A stretch of 47,033 bases of DNA, from positions 1 through 47,033 of the forward strand of contig USMO01000001.1 in assembly GCA_900555785.1 (NCBI GenBank), written 5' to 3'. This document shows, in pieces, positions 1 through 7,510 of this stretch. The translations under genes and the position numbers were made by a program. Position 1 is the stretch's first letter; each line of letters starts with the position of its first letter. The DNA is from an uncultured Eubacteriales bacterium (lineage in GTDB: Bacteria; Bacillota; Clostridia; Oscillospirales; CAG-272). The notes under the pieces were generated by a model. The model saw nothing but the letters and a program-made list of their open reading frames with translations, was not told the DNA's origin and searched no databases.

Positions 1-72
1 CGGCATCGGAAAATATTCGCCGGGGATGTCGCGGGCGTTGTGGTAATAAAATGTTTTATACTGTTTGCTCAA
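1..72 (-). CDS. Unknown protein, N-terminal 24 residues only (runs off the window)
   Basis: A leftward frame opens at a TTG codon at 72 and stays open to the window edge; its first residues read MSKQYKTFYYHNARDIPGEY. An AAAGGAGG site at 82-89 lies 9 bases upstream of the TTG. The nearer ATG at 76 has a better distance, but that frame stops after six codons, so TTG is the only start giving a real product. The gene follows the polymerase gene in the same direction, beyond a terminator, so it is probably part of the same island but separately transcribed. No family could be recognised from 24 residues. Confidence 0.5.
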   Translation of the reverse strand, partial: MSKQYKTFYYHNARDIPGEYFPMP

Positions 73-109
73 TCATTGTTTCCTCCTTTTCAGTAAACTT
101 CTTTGAAGT

Positions 110-162
110 CTTGAAACTTTCTTTCAAGAAAGTTTCAAGTGGGGTTCGGGGCAAGCCCCGAA
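110..162. repeat. Two adjacent perfect hairpins between genes
   Basis: The first hairpin has 12-bp arms (CTTGAAACTTTC at 110-121, complement at 128-139, 6-base loop). The second has 8-bp arms (TTCGGGGC at 145-152, complement at 155-162). Neither is followed by a T-run in the leftward direction, so they are not simple terminators of the polymerase gene. They look like a dispersed intergenic repeat or an RNA-processing element ahead of the next gene. Confidence 0.5.
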
Positions 163-197
163 AAAAATAAGAGTGCCGATCTCTCGACACTCTTGTG
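163..197 (-). terminator. Rho-independent terminator of the polymerase-like gene
   Basis: Read leftward, an AAGAGTGTCGA arm, a GAGA loop and a nearly complementary TCGGCACTCTT arm are followed by ATTTTTTT. It begins 11 bases after the stop codon at 208, so it fits as the terminator of that gene. Confidence 0.75.
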
Positions 198-207
198 TAC
201 TGTTTTG

Positions 208-3102
208 TTATTTGATCAGCAGATGCGCATGCGGAAAACCGTAAATCCATTCCGTGCGGTAGCCTTCGGGAACGAGTTCGGGTTCGACCCGGATCAAGTC
301 GTAAGGAACGAAGTCCTCGGGCGTTTTCACTTTGGAAAGCAGCCTGCGGTTCTCCTCATACAAAAGGCAGGAGAAGAGAAAATACCGGCAGGACTTGATT
401 CCGTATCGGGAGTCGTCGGGATGGTCAATCTCTGAGAGAAGCATCGCGAGGATGTGATCGTTTACCACATTCTTGGATACCTTTTCAAGGCATTTCAGAT
501 AAATTTCCTGCGCTTCTTTCCAATAGATCGCTTTTTCATCCTCCTCGCACTTGCTCGCCGCAGTTTGCAAAGCGGTGATCTGTGAAAAGGCTTCCGTCGC
601 CACTTTGATGATGTTCTGCTTCTTGTGCGTATCGTTGGCACCGCAATCTCCGTTGTCAAGTGAAAAGAGTTCCGACAGCGGAACCGTTTTCACGCTCTTT
701 GCTTTGCCGCGGTAAGCGTTCACCGCATCATAGACAAACGACATCGGACAGTCGAATCGTGCCTTGTTTTCTCCCGTTCCTCCATCGCTGCCTCCCGTCA
801 TAGAGAGAAAGAATTCCGGCAGATGACCGCCGTTTGCCTCTTTGTATTTTCGGCGGTACTCGCCGAGCTTTCGTAATACCTTGCCCGTGTCCACTGCATA
901 CATTCGTTTTGCCTTGTCGATCTCCATGCCGGAAAGGACTGCGAGCTTGCAGATGTCATGGTACAGCGACAGCGGCTCATAGTCGGTTTTACCCGTAAAC
1001 AGCAAATCCCAGAACAGACAGTTGAGAAACTGCGAGAGGTTGACGATCTCACCGATCTTGTTTTCGGCAATGTCGTAATCGAGTTTTGCCAGTCCCGACG
1101 GCGTACCCGTGTACTCCGCTTTGCCCGCAGGCTCCACCATACATACCGGAACTTTCAACGGTTGATAGCATTGCGCGGAACCACGCACAAGCCACTCTTC
1201 ATCGGTGACAAGCAGTGTGTCCGAATCAAAGTCCGAACCGTTCAGACGATGCAAGAGATTACTGTCGATGGAATTGACGCAGACGATGTTCGGCGTCAGA
1301 TTGAAGTAAGCCGTAATCTCCACATTGCCCATGTTTCGCGCAAGGTACAGATTACCCATCGTGATATGCGGACTGCGTGAACAAAGCACAATCTGATCAA
1401 GCGGAAAAGCAGTCGTGAAGATTTCCTCCGCACCGAAAGTGACCGACTCATCCCCCTCCTGCCACCAACCGATCAACGCATACAGGAATTCGCAGGGGTT
1501 GCCGAACATCGTCATATATCCGCCGCCGACGGGGATTCTGCCGTCCTTCAGCTGATCTTTGAAATGCGACACTGTATCACGGCGGAAGGATTTATAAAAA
1601 TCCGTGTTTTCAAAATACGGCGTGCGGCAGGTCATGTCGAGCACCGTCTCCATACGGTAAGTTTCAAGATCGGGAATCTCTTCCTCCTGCATTTTCGCCA
1701 CCGCTTCCGGCGTGTGAATGTGGTAACGCAGAAAGGCGGAATCCGCCAATATGTTGTCAAGGTAATCAAAGGAATCCGCCAGCACCTTTTCTTCTATGCC
1801 CGCATAGGAAAGTCCGAGCGTGTTGATCAGCTGATAATTGGTGTACGCCTTACTCCCGTTCATCAGCGGCGCGGGCTTGTCCGTCTTGACAACGCCGAAC
1901 GCCGAGTCGTCTTTTCCTTCGTATGCGGCATCGAGCCACTGTTTGAAGCCCTTTTTATAGGAGGTCTTCGGCGGCATGAATTTGAGATATTTCAGACTGC
2001 TCTCGGTGATAACCAGTTTGATGTCTTTTATATCCCGCGCAGTGGTATAGCCCGTAAGCTGACTGACGCTGGCAATGCCGTTGTCCGCAAACCATTCCTG
2101 CAACCTCGTATTGAATGCGCAGGTCTTGAAAAAGCGATTGCGCAACAGCACCATGCCATAGTCGGCATACCCGTTTTCTTCAAACACGCTGATGTCAAGC
2201 ATCGCCTGACCGTCCCATATCTTATTTTTAACCATCACTTTCTTTTCGGCTGCCGTGAGGTCGTGGTCGTCGGTTTCTTCCACACTGACCGCATCTGTTT
2301 CAAAGGTGCTTACGGCGTCCGGCATAATGAGAATTGCCTTTTTCGGCAGCCGTATGGTGCCTTCAATGCTGCTCATCGTCAGGGAAAGGTACGCCTGCCA
2401 CGATGCCTGATCGGTCACATCATCCGCCGACAACCCGCACGCACTCCACTTCATCATGTCTGCATAAAGCGGTTCAGCAATAAACATACATCGCCCATCA
2501 CGGCTTGCACCGGCACTGCGCTTATAGCGCACATAATGCACGCCGTCGATGTCAAATCCCTCGGTATAGAGCTTCTCGCGTATCGCCTTGCAGGTGATGG
2601 CAGAAGGAATCGCCGCTTTGCTTCTGCAGTATGCCTTCGCCTCACTGTCATACACAAAATATTTGCCGAGCAGTTCCACCGGAATCGGATTCTGTACCGC
2701 CGCATATTGCGTGTCTTTGGAATACGGCACCTCAATGGCGATCAACTCGCCATCACGCACGCACACATGGTCGACCATCTCATCGTCCGTTACCGTGCAT
2801 CCGTGCCGCACAAATTTGCGCCCGTACTGCTCAAACTGCTTGATGGCGTATGCAAAGGAGACATTGACCACGGCGCGGCAAAACTGCTTGTCTTCCAGAT
2901 ACGGAAACGGTAGCTCTGTCTTGTGCCGTTTGAAAATTTCTTTCATTTTCAGCGTGTCAAGGCTCTCGTCAAGTACGCCGCGAAAAGCGTCGGGATAGAG
3001 CTTTCCGTTTTTGCGCGTCGTGATTCCGTGTTTCAGAATGTCACTTCCGTCGATCGCAATGATCCGCACCATCTTCGGCTCTTTCTTTGCACCTTTTGTC
3101 AC
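208..3102 (-). CDS. RdRP/YonO-like two-barrel RNA polymerase homologue
   Basis: This 964-residue protein carries the hallmark of the double-psi beta-barrel RNA polymerase superfamily. It has NGSDFDSDTLLV, with the three aspartates at about residues 624, 626 and 628, matching the DxDGD metal-binding loop of cellular RNA-dependent RNA polymerases, phage YonO and RNAP beta-prime. The usual glycine is serine here. About 50 residues earlier RSPHITMGN (from residue 576) resembles the RxPxxxxGD segment of eukaryotic RdRPs. About 50 residues later ENKIGEIVN (from residue 680) resembles their NDxLGxIxN segment. The order and spacing agree with that family; the N-terminal half is not recognised. The GTG start at 3102 is chosen because AAAAGGAGG sits 7 bases upstream, which removes 12 residues from the longest frame. 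No sigma-A promoter was found upstream. Expected activity is RNA synthesis on a DNA or RNA template; which one cannot be told from sequence. Confidence 0.72.
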   Translation of the reverse strand: MTKGAKKEPKMVRIIAIDGSDILKHGITTRKNGKLYPDAFRGVLDESLDTLKMKEIFKRHKTELPFPYLEDKQFCRAVVNVSFAYAIKQFEQYGRKFVRHGCTVTDDEMVDHVCVRDGELIAIEVPYSKDTQYAAVQNPIPVELLGKYFVYDSEAKAYCRSKAAIPSAITCKAIREKLYTEGFDIDGVHYVRYKRSAGASRDGRCMFIAEPLYADMMKWSACGLSADDVTDQASWQAYLSLTMSSIEGTIRLPKKAILIMPDAVSTFETDAVSVEETDDHDLTAAEKKVMVKNKIWDGQAMLDISVFEENGYADYGMVLLRNRFFKTCAFNTRLQEWFADNGIASVSQLTGYTTARDIKDIKLVITESSLKYLKFMPPKTSYKKGFKQWLDAAYEGKDDSAFGVVKTDKPAPLMNGSKAYTNYQLINTLGLSYAGIEEKVLADSFDYLDNILADSAFLRYHIHTPEAVAKMQEEEIPDLETYRMETVLDMTCRTPYFENTDFYKSFRRDTVSHFKDQLKDGRIPVGGGYMTMFGNPCEFLYALIGWWQEGDESVTFGAEEIFTTAFPLDQIVLCSRSPHITMGNLYLARNMGNVEITAYFNLTPNIVCVNSIDSNLLHRLNGSDFDSDTLLVTDEEWLVRGSAQCYQPLKVPVCMVEPAGKAEYTGTPSGLAKLDYDIAENKIGEIVNLSQFLNCLFWDLLFTGKTDYEPLSLYHDICKLAVLSGMEIDKAKRMYAVDTGKVLRKLGEYRRKYKEANGGHLPEFFLSMTGGSDGGTGENKARFDCPMSFVYDAVNAYRGKAKSVKTVPLSELFSLDNGDCGANDTHKKQNIIKVATEAFSQITALQTAASKCEEDEKAIYWKEAQEIYLKCLEKVSKNVVNDHILAMLLSEIDHPDDSRYGIKSCRYFLFSCLLYEENRRLLSKVKTPEDFVPYDLIRVEPELVPEGYRTEWIYGFPHAHLLIK

Positions 3103-3700
3103 CGTAGCACCTCCTTTTCCTTGTTCTTTTTTCTGCATTAACTTTGCAACGTTTTTCGTGAATCATGGTTACACCGCCGTTTCATCGGTTGTTTCCTACC
3201 ATATATCCGAACGGATGGCGTATCACGAAACAGCGCAAAATGCACGCTATATCAGCGTTTTCGGGTATTTTTGCATGAATCGCAAAATAGGCAACTGTAA
3301 ATTTCGGCATCAAAAATGCTCTTATATGCAGACTTTTCACTTTTAAGAAAGGCTCCGCACTGGCTCTGTGCGAAGCCTTGAAAATCATTTTTTCACCGCT
3401 GGGGCTTTTTCTTTGCCTACAGCGAGGGAGATATTGGGGGATAACCATTTTAAAACCGGATGCAAAACAGGCATGTTATTACTGCTTTTCTCGGTATTAT
3501 CAATAGTTGAAACACTTTAAAAATGCATTATAATTCAGAACATCACGCTCCGTGTGAAATACGGCATACTCAATCATAACGAGGTGGAAAAAATAATTTA
3601 TATTTTCATTATTCACTATTGATTTCATCTAGGAATTGGTCTTTTATGGATCCAAAAAATTATTATTTTTCTTATAAATCCAACTGCAATTCTTTCACTA
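3103..3700. other. Gene-poor spacer upstream of the polymerase-like gene
   Basis: No convincing gene is seen in these 598 bases. The polymerase RBS is at 3110-3118. An imperfect hairpin with 12-base arms (3349-3360 and 3368-3379, one mismatch) is followed by an AT-rich run and may be a weak terminator on either strand. One copy of the island core repeat lies at 3408-3423. From 3460 to 3700 the DNA is AT-rich and featureless. Confidence 0.6.
3408..3423 (+). repeat. Island core repeat, copy 1 of 6
   Basis: TTTCTTTGCCTACAGC differs by one base from the 16-bp core found at 6405, 6656 and 17617 (TTTCTTTGCCTACTGC). The copies at 7583 and 9124 are near-identical. Confidence 0.7.
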
Positions 3701-4906
3701 CTATTTTCGACGCTCTGGATACGCATGTTCTTGCACCATGCTTTCCAAATAGCAAGCAACCCTAACTAGCAACTTGATTTCTAAATATGGCATGGTTTTA
3801 ACATCAATATATACCCATTTTCGGGCAAACTCTTTTGAAAAGTCATCCGCTTGAGTCAATCCCCAAGACTCAGCATCATTGTTCTCGGTCAAAGATGTTT
3901 TATCTCCTAGGTAATCGAATATTTTTTCTAACTGGTAGTGTGCCATTTTATGCATTTGAGATGGGCGCCGAGTTATAGTGCTACAAATTTTTTCTACGCT
4001 CTCATAATCTAAATTGTCGACTGACATACACAATTCAGGGATTCTACCCACTATTTCGGCTCTGAATGTCTCAACGGCAGATATGTTGCGCAAGTCCGAC
4101 AAGCTACAACTCATATACTTTATAAAGTCGCGAATAGAGTAACATGTCTCATACCGTGATGTCAATATTTTATCTATCTCAATAAGAATCTCCACTGGTG
4201 ATTGATCTTGATTCACTTTAAACATGCGCCAATTATTTTCTGCATTAGCAACTTGTTCTTCGGCCCACTTTGTAGCTAATTCCAACTGTTCGTATTTAAA
4301 GCATATAAATTGCTTTAGTATATCAAATGGAAATTCTAAATCAATAATCTCTTCTGATTGATTTGAATAAATTCTCGCCCCAACTGCATTTTTTACACCA
4401 GAAAAAACAGATGAAATCCCATTCACAATGACCCATGGAGAGTATTGAACTTCATCTTTGTGCAAAAACTTTGGACGTCCAGTTCCAAATGGATGTGCAA
4501 ATATTAGAGAACGAATGTACTCAAAAAACTTATCATCCGTGGGTGCTTCGGCTTCTGGATTAAATATGCGAGATTTTTCGTAAATGAGTTTGAAATATTC
4601 TCTTTCCGAGTTTTGCTCAGGTATATTCAAAACAGAAAGAAGTTGCTTAACTGCATCGTAAACCATACAAGCAAACATCATAAATACGAGGAAATCTTCT
4701 TCGGAATCGGGTATATCTCCATATTTATTCAACTTTGCAATGCAAGTATCTAATCTATCCATTACAGCGCAACACAAATTGTACTGTGAAAGATATTTAG
4801 GATCATTCTCGAATATCGGAGAAGAGTTTATTGCATTGCGAAAATCGCAACAGTATTTTTTATCGAAATACAAATTATCTTTTTTAAAATCTTTTTTGTG
4901 TTTCAT
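3701..4906 (-). CDS. Unknown AT-rich protein of 401 residues
   Basis: I do not recognise this family. The ATG at 4906 is preceded by AGGTGGG at a workable distance. The product is predicted soluble: it has no signal peptide or membrane segment, is rich in acidic and aromatic residues, and looks mostly helical, with a Tyr/Phe-rich first third and Cys-containing segments such as YCCDF and LCCAV. Base composition is clearly more AT-rich than all neighbours, including in third positions, which points to recent transfer. It sits between the polymerase-like gene and the XRE-DUF3990 pair, separated by spacers of about 600 and 70 bases. A defence or abortive-infection role would fit such a setting, but nothing in the protein itself shows it. 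Confidence 0.7.
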   Translation of the reverse strand: MKHKKDFKKDNLYFDKKYCCDFRNAINSSPIFENDPKYLSQYNLCCAVMDRLDTCIAKLNKYGDIPDSEEDFLVFMMFACMVYDAVKQLLSVLNIPEQNSEREYFKLIYEKSRIFNPEAEAPTDDKFFEYIRSLIFAHPFGTGRPKFLHKDEVQYSPWVIVNGISSVFSGVKNAVGARIYSNQSEEIIDLEFPFDILKQFICFKYEQLELATKWAEEQVANAENNWRMFKVNQDQSPVEILIEIDKILTSRYETCYSIRDFIKYMSCSLSDLRNISAVETFRAEIVGRIPELCMSVDNLDYESVEKICSTITRRPSQMHKMAHYQLEKIFDYLGDKTSLTENNDAESWGLTQADDFSKEFARKWVYIDVKTMPYLEIKLLVRVACYLESMVQEHAYPERRK

Positions 4907-4975
4907 TTTTGACCCACCTACTCAATCAAGCATCCTGCAATACAAACCATCAAATCTTATCATTCGAACATTTTG

Positions 4976-5392
4976 CTACTTATCGTTCCTCTGCCTATGA
5001 ATCTCTTTCAGATCCTCGATTGCCACTTCCGGGGCAAGAGTGTGAAAGATGAGCCAATTGCGGTTCATGGTCTCGGCAGGGGCTTGCTTATAGATTTCAC
5101 GGCTGTCCTCGCCAGTGGCGAAATGCCAGAAGCGATAAAGATATCCGCTCCAAAACAGCGTTTCTTTATCATAGACTTTCCCGCCGGGTGTCAGCTTTGC
5201 GGAATCGACCACTTCGGCAAGAAGGTACTCCTCGCCTGCCCATTGCAGGCGGTTATACTTTGAATCCAGCCCTTTGGCGGTTTCGGAGGTCATAAACGCT
5301 TTGATGAAGGTCGCGCTGTCATATCCTTTTGCGCCGGACAGTTCAAAAAGCCTGCCCTGGATATCACACAGTTTGAATTGAATGCCGTCCAT
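4976..5392 (-). CDS. Small partner protein of the XRE-DUF3990 gene (putative antitoxin/immunity)
   Basis: This 138-residue soluble protein is encoded immediately downstream of the DUF3990 gene; its ATG at 5392 lies 12 bases after that gene's stop. Its AAAGGAGG ribosome site overlaps the upstream stop region, which indicates translational coupling. The sequence is rich in Tyr, Trp and Phe (FWSGYLYRFWHFATGED, NRNWLIFHTLAPEVAIEDL) and has no signal peptide or membrane segment. I do not recognise a named family. A tight two-gene arrangement with an ADP-ribosyltransferase-like domain protein suggests an antidote or accessory partner; this is inference from context. Confidence 0.8.
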   Translation of the reverse strand: MDGIQFKLCDIQGRLFELSGAKGYDSATFIKAFMTSETAKGLDSKYNRLQWAGEEYLLAEVVDSAKLTPGGKVYDKETLFWSGYLYRFWHFATGEDSREIYKQAPAETMNRNWLIFHTLAPEVAIEDLKEIHRQRNDK

Positions 5393-5403
5393 GGTTTCCT
5401 CCT

Positions 5404-6267
5404 TTACTTGGCTTCGTCGAGAATTTCGTCAAAAAATTTGCCGTCGCGGCGATAGTTTTTGCAAATATCATTGGCAAGTGAAACGCCCTTCTGGCGGTTC
5501 GCGTCACTCTCGTCCTGTAAAAATCTGCGTTCCAACAAAGAAAGCGGTATCTCTTTTTCAATGCGGACAGCGGCGCACGCCTTTTCGGTGGTGGCAACAT
5601 ATTGCTTTCCGAGCTTGAGCGCGGACAAGCTGTTCACAAGCGCCATGTCTGTAATCACGCCGGTAAAGAAATTGTCGAGGACATAGAACATCCTGTCGTT
5701 TGCGATGCTGCCGATGACAATATCTTTTCCTGCGTCGATCTTACTGTATTTATCATAAAGTGCCGTGCCTTTGATCTGTTCCATTCTGCCGCGATGGTAG
5801 GCAACGAGCATTGCCCAGTCAAGATCGGCTTTGATTTCGATCGTGTCAAGGTTTTTCATATCGACGGAGACAACATAGAATTTGGATTTTTCAAAATCGC
5901 AGATCAGAGTCAGCGGCTGACCCGGGTCGGTACCCATATAAAAGCCCTTACCGAAATCACACATTTCACGACTCTTCGGAGCAATCTCGCCGACAATACC
6001 GGACTTTGAACCGTGGTAAAGCAGTATTCTGTCTCCATCGAGGGAGACTGCATCGGCATCTGCTTTGATTTTTTCAAGAATCATCTGATAAACGGGAACA
6101 CCATGCTCCTTGCAGTATTCATAAAGGGTTGTCTGTGCCAGTTTGGTCGGAATCGCACGACCGTTTTCCCAACGGTTGACGGTTGCAAATGTGACACCGA
6201 TTTTATCCGCAAATTCGGTTTGGCTCAGCCCCAAGTATTCTCTTATGCTTTTAATCAGTTTCCGCAT
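5404..6267 (-). CDS. XRE helix-turn-helix / DUF3990 fusion protein
   Basis: The product has 287 residues. Residues 1-60 form a Cro/CI-type helix-turn-helix (LGLSQTEFADKIGVTFATVNRWENG). The rest matches DUF3990: ILLYHGSKSG, then DFGKGFYMGTD, then a long alpha/beta region ending in a helical tail. DUF3990 proteins are thought to share the ADP-ribosyltransferase fold and are often found in toxin-antitoxin-like pairs. The start at 6267 is used because GGAGG sits 5 bases upstream; eight extra residues are possible in an unsupported longer form. A consensus promoter and an AT-rich palindrome precede it, so the HTH probably represses its own operon. The joined HTH makes the protein its own regulator, unlike pairs in which the HTH is a separate antitoxin. 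Confidence 0.85.
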   Translation of the reverse strand: MRKLIKSIREYLGLSQTEFADKIGVTFATVNRWENGRAIPTKLAQTTLYEYCKEHGVPVYQMILEKIKADADAVSLDGDRILLYHGSKSGIVGEIAPKSREMCDFGKGFYMGTDPGQPLTLICDFEKSKFYVVSVDMKNLDTIEIKADLDWAMLVAYHRGRMEQIKGTALYDKYSKIDAGKDIVIGSIANDRMFYVLDNFFTGVITDMALVNSLSALKLGKQYVATTEKACAAVRIEKEIPLSLLERRFLQDESDANRQKGVSLANDICKNYRRDGKFFDEILDEAK

Positions 6268-6281
6268 TGATACCTCCGGCC

Positions 6282-6334
6282 AATATAACAAATTATATTA
6301 AAGTTATTATACCAGATGTCATATCAAATGTCAA
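6282..6334 (-). promoter_or_regulatory. Promoter and probable autoregulatory operator of the XRE-DUF3990 operon
   Basis: Read leftward, TTGACA (6329-6334), a 17-base spacer and TATAAT (6306-6311) give a full consensus promoter. Between the -10 box and the RBS lies a palindrome AATATAA-CAAA-TTATATT (6282-6299), where a bound HTH protein would block transcription. Confidence 0.8.
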
Positions 6335-6404
6335 TGCTACTTGCGGTATTTGTTGCATGATTTTGTCAGATATTTTTCACCGTAGGCGAAAAATGTTCCG
6401 TCTT

Positions 6405-6420
6405 TTTCTTTGCCTACTGC
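6405..6420 (+). repeat. Island core repeat, copy 2 of 6
   Basis: Exact TTTCTTTGCCTACTGC. Its left flank (TATTTTTCACCGTAGGCGAAAAA) partly resembles the flank of copy 1, suggesting a longer degenerate unit. Confidence 0.75.
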
Positions 6421-6444
6421 GGCGTAAAATAAGTTTTTTTGAAG

Positions 6445-6532
6445 TTCTATCGGAACTATATGCGGAACTATACCGTCGCGTTTTTGGGTATTGTTCCGAT
6501 AGAAAAAGGACAGGCGATTTTGCCTGTCCTTT
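6445..6532 (-). terminator. Nested inverted repeats with a leftward terminator
   Basis: A perfect 12-bp inverted repeat (TTCTATCGGAAC at 6445-6456, complement at 6493-6504) abuts an 11-bp perfect hairpin (AAAGGACAGGC at 6505-6515 and 6522-6532). Read leftward, the hairpin is followed by five Ts, a good Rho-independent terminator. No leftward gene lies close upstream, so it may belong to an element whose gene has been lost. Confidence 0.6.
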
Positions 6533-6596
6533 GGGTACAACATCTGATAAAAAGGTATAAATACGAATTTTTGCCGCATGCTATGTCGGCATCGAA

Positions 6597-6671
6597 AGAT
6601 TCCTGCTTGACCCGATAGCCGTTTCGTGATGTGCCGACGGAATTTGAAAATCCGTTTTCTTTGCCTACTGC
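6597..6671 (+). repeat. 75-bp dispersed repeat containing core copy 3 of 6
   Basis: It starts AGATTCCTGCTTGACCC, contains GTTTCGTGATGTGCCGACGG, and ends in exact TTTCTTTGCCTACTGC (6656-6671). The same string of blocks, with small differences, recurs at 17559-17632 just after the AraC gene. Confidence 0.8.
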
Positions 6672-6697
6672 GCCTCAACCTTTGCGTTGTGAATGAG

Positions 6698-6726
6698 TTG
6701 ACTTCCAACCGATTTTATGCTATACT
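6698..6726 (+). promoter_or_regulatory. Promoter of the DUF1871-like gene
   Basis: TTGACT (6698-6703), a 17-base spacer and TATACT (6721-6726) lie 37 bases ahead of the chosen start codon. Confidence 0.75.
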
Positions 6727-6763
6727 GAAGGCAGAAAAAAGCATCTTGAACGGAGGCACGCGA

Positions 6764-7009
6764 ATGACTAAAGATATTGTAAAGTCTGTTGTGGATAAAG
6801 CCGATCCGATCGGGTTGCTTGGGATGTGTTGCCCGGCAGATGAATATGATTCCGAAATCGAGATAATTTTTGCACGCATCCGAAAAGGCATGTCCGCAGA
6901 CGAAATTGCCAAGGTCATTCATGCCGTGTTTCTTGAAATGTTCGGCGAGTCAATTGACACTAAGCTCTGTGACACCATGGCATGCGAAATGCTATCACTT
7001 GATTGCTGA
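6764..7009 (+). CDS. Small DUF1871/YugE-like protein
   Basis: The product has 81 residues. The ATG at 6764 is preceded by GGAGG at 8 bases and by a good promoter; a longer frame upstream lacks a ribosome site and covers repeats. The central DPIGLLGMCCPADEYDSEIEII segment has the DPxxLLxxxxPxDEYDxEI pattern of small DUF1871/YugE-type proteins, which have no established function. It is acidic and soluble, and ends MACEMLSLDC with several cysteines. It is the last intact gene before the tRNA-Pro fragment, so it sits at the island edge and is probably cargo of the element. Confidence 0.72.
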   Translation: MTKDIVKSVVDKADPIGLLGMCCPADEYDSEIEIIFARIRKGMSADEIAKVIHAVFLEMFGESIDTKLCDTMACEMLSLDC

Positions 7010-7139
7010 CCACATCTTTGACCACTTACGGCTTCGGACTACCCGGATTCAGTGCCGCGAAGAGCACACGAAAGCAGTCAATCCGGACTAAAAAGCCCCG
7101 AAAAGCCCGTAAAATCACGTAAAAAATCAGGTTTTTAGC

Positions 7140-7185
7140 GTTTGGGACTTCGATGCCGTCGGTTCGAATCCGGCCACTCCGACCA
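7140..7185 (+). tRNA. tRNA-Pro(UGG) 3' half, probable attachment site
   Basis: TTTGGGA fits an anticodon loop with UGG. A T-arm follows (GTCGG, loop TTCGAAT, CCGGC at 7158-7174), then the acceptor strand CACTCCG, discriminator A and encoded CCA (7183-7185). The bases left of 7140 do not provide the matching anticodon stem, D-arm or a CGGAGTG acceptor strand, so only the 3' half is present. Such halves are left when tyrosine recombinases insert an element at a tRNA anticodon loop. By orientation, the element lies to the left. Confidence 0.75.
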
Positions 7186-7353
7186 TATCGAGTGTTCGTA
7201 ACAAAATTCAATTATGAGCACTCGTTCACTTTGCTTCTTATTTTTTGTTTGGTGCTTAAATTCGAAAGCCTTGACACTGCTGAAGTATTTTCTCTCAGTT
7301 TCAGCGCGCTGGAACTCGTAATGTCCTTTATAGAACTTACCGGAGGTATGAAT

Positions 7354-7452
7354 ATGGATGCAAATATTGTGGTGGGAATCGGTTGTTATGGGGGAAGACC
7401 TGGCAATAGAGTCATTGCAATCAAACGAAAGCCATACCAAATAAAAATCTGA
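7354..7452 (+). CDS. Possible 32-residue peptide
   Basis: GGAGG at 7342-7346 stands 7 bases before ATG 7354. The peptide begins MDANIVVGIGCYGGRPGNRV and ends in a basic tail. It has no recognisable family and lies between two RNA-gene remnants, so it may equally be noise. Confidence 0.25.
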   Translation: MDANIVVGIGCYGGRPGNRVIAIKRKPYQIKI

Positions 7453-7460
7453 AGATAAAC

Positions 7461-7491
7461 CGAAGTGGGTTCAATCCCCACACCCCCACCA
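7461..7491 (+). tRNA. Degenerate tRNA/tmRNA-like 3' end
   Basis: GTGGG-TTCAATC-CCCAC (7465-7481) makes a perfect T-arm, followed by ACCCCC, A and CCA (7489-7491). The acceptor strand is one base short, and no 5' half was found upstream. A terminator follows at 7511, consistent with the 3' end of a former RNA gene. It may be a second integration target. Confidence 0.5.
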
Positions 7492-7510
7492 AATCGCGGA
7501 TTTCCGCGAA

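Larger units (their letters stand above)
6268..6763. other. Intergenic stretch built of repeats
   Basis: The 496 bases between the divergent DUF3990 and DUF1871-like genes hold two promoters, two copies of the island core repeat, a paired inverted repeat/terminator and a 75-bp dispersed repeat. A leftward open frame of 123 codons here consists almost entirely of these repeats and is not considered a gene. Confidence 0.65.

Noticed and set aside
1564..2913. A 449-codon rightward frame opposite the polymerase-like gene
   Set aside because: Low-complexity composition, no ribosome site, and the opposite strand carries the conserved polymerase motifs.
3182..3448. Leftward 88-codon frame upstream of the polymerase-like gene
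   Set aside because: No ribosome site, crosses a hairpin and a core repeat, and has no recognisable sequence.
6337..6708. Leftward 123-codon frame
   Set aside because: Made of core repeats, the terminator hairpin and the 75-bp repeat; no ribosome site.
7135..7440. Leftward frame ending in SEWPDSNRRHRSPKR
   Set aside because: This string is the well-known spurious translation opposite a tRNA T-arm; it supports the tRNA-Pro call rather than a protein.
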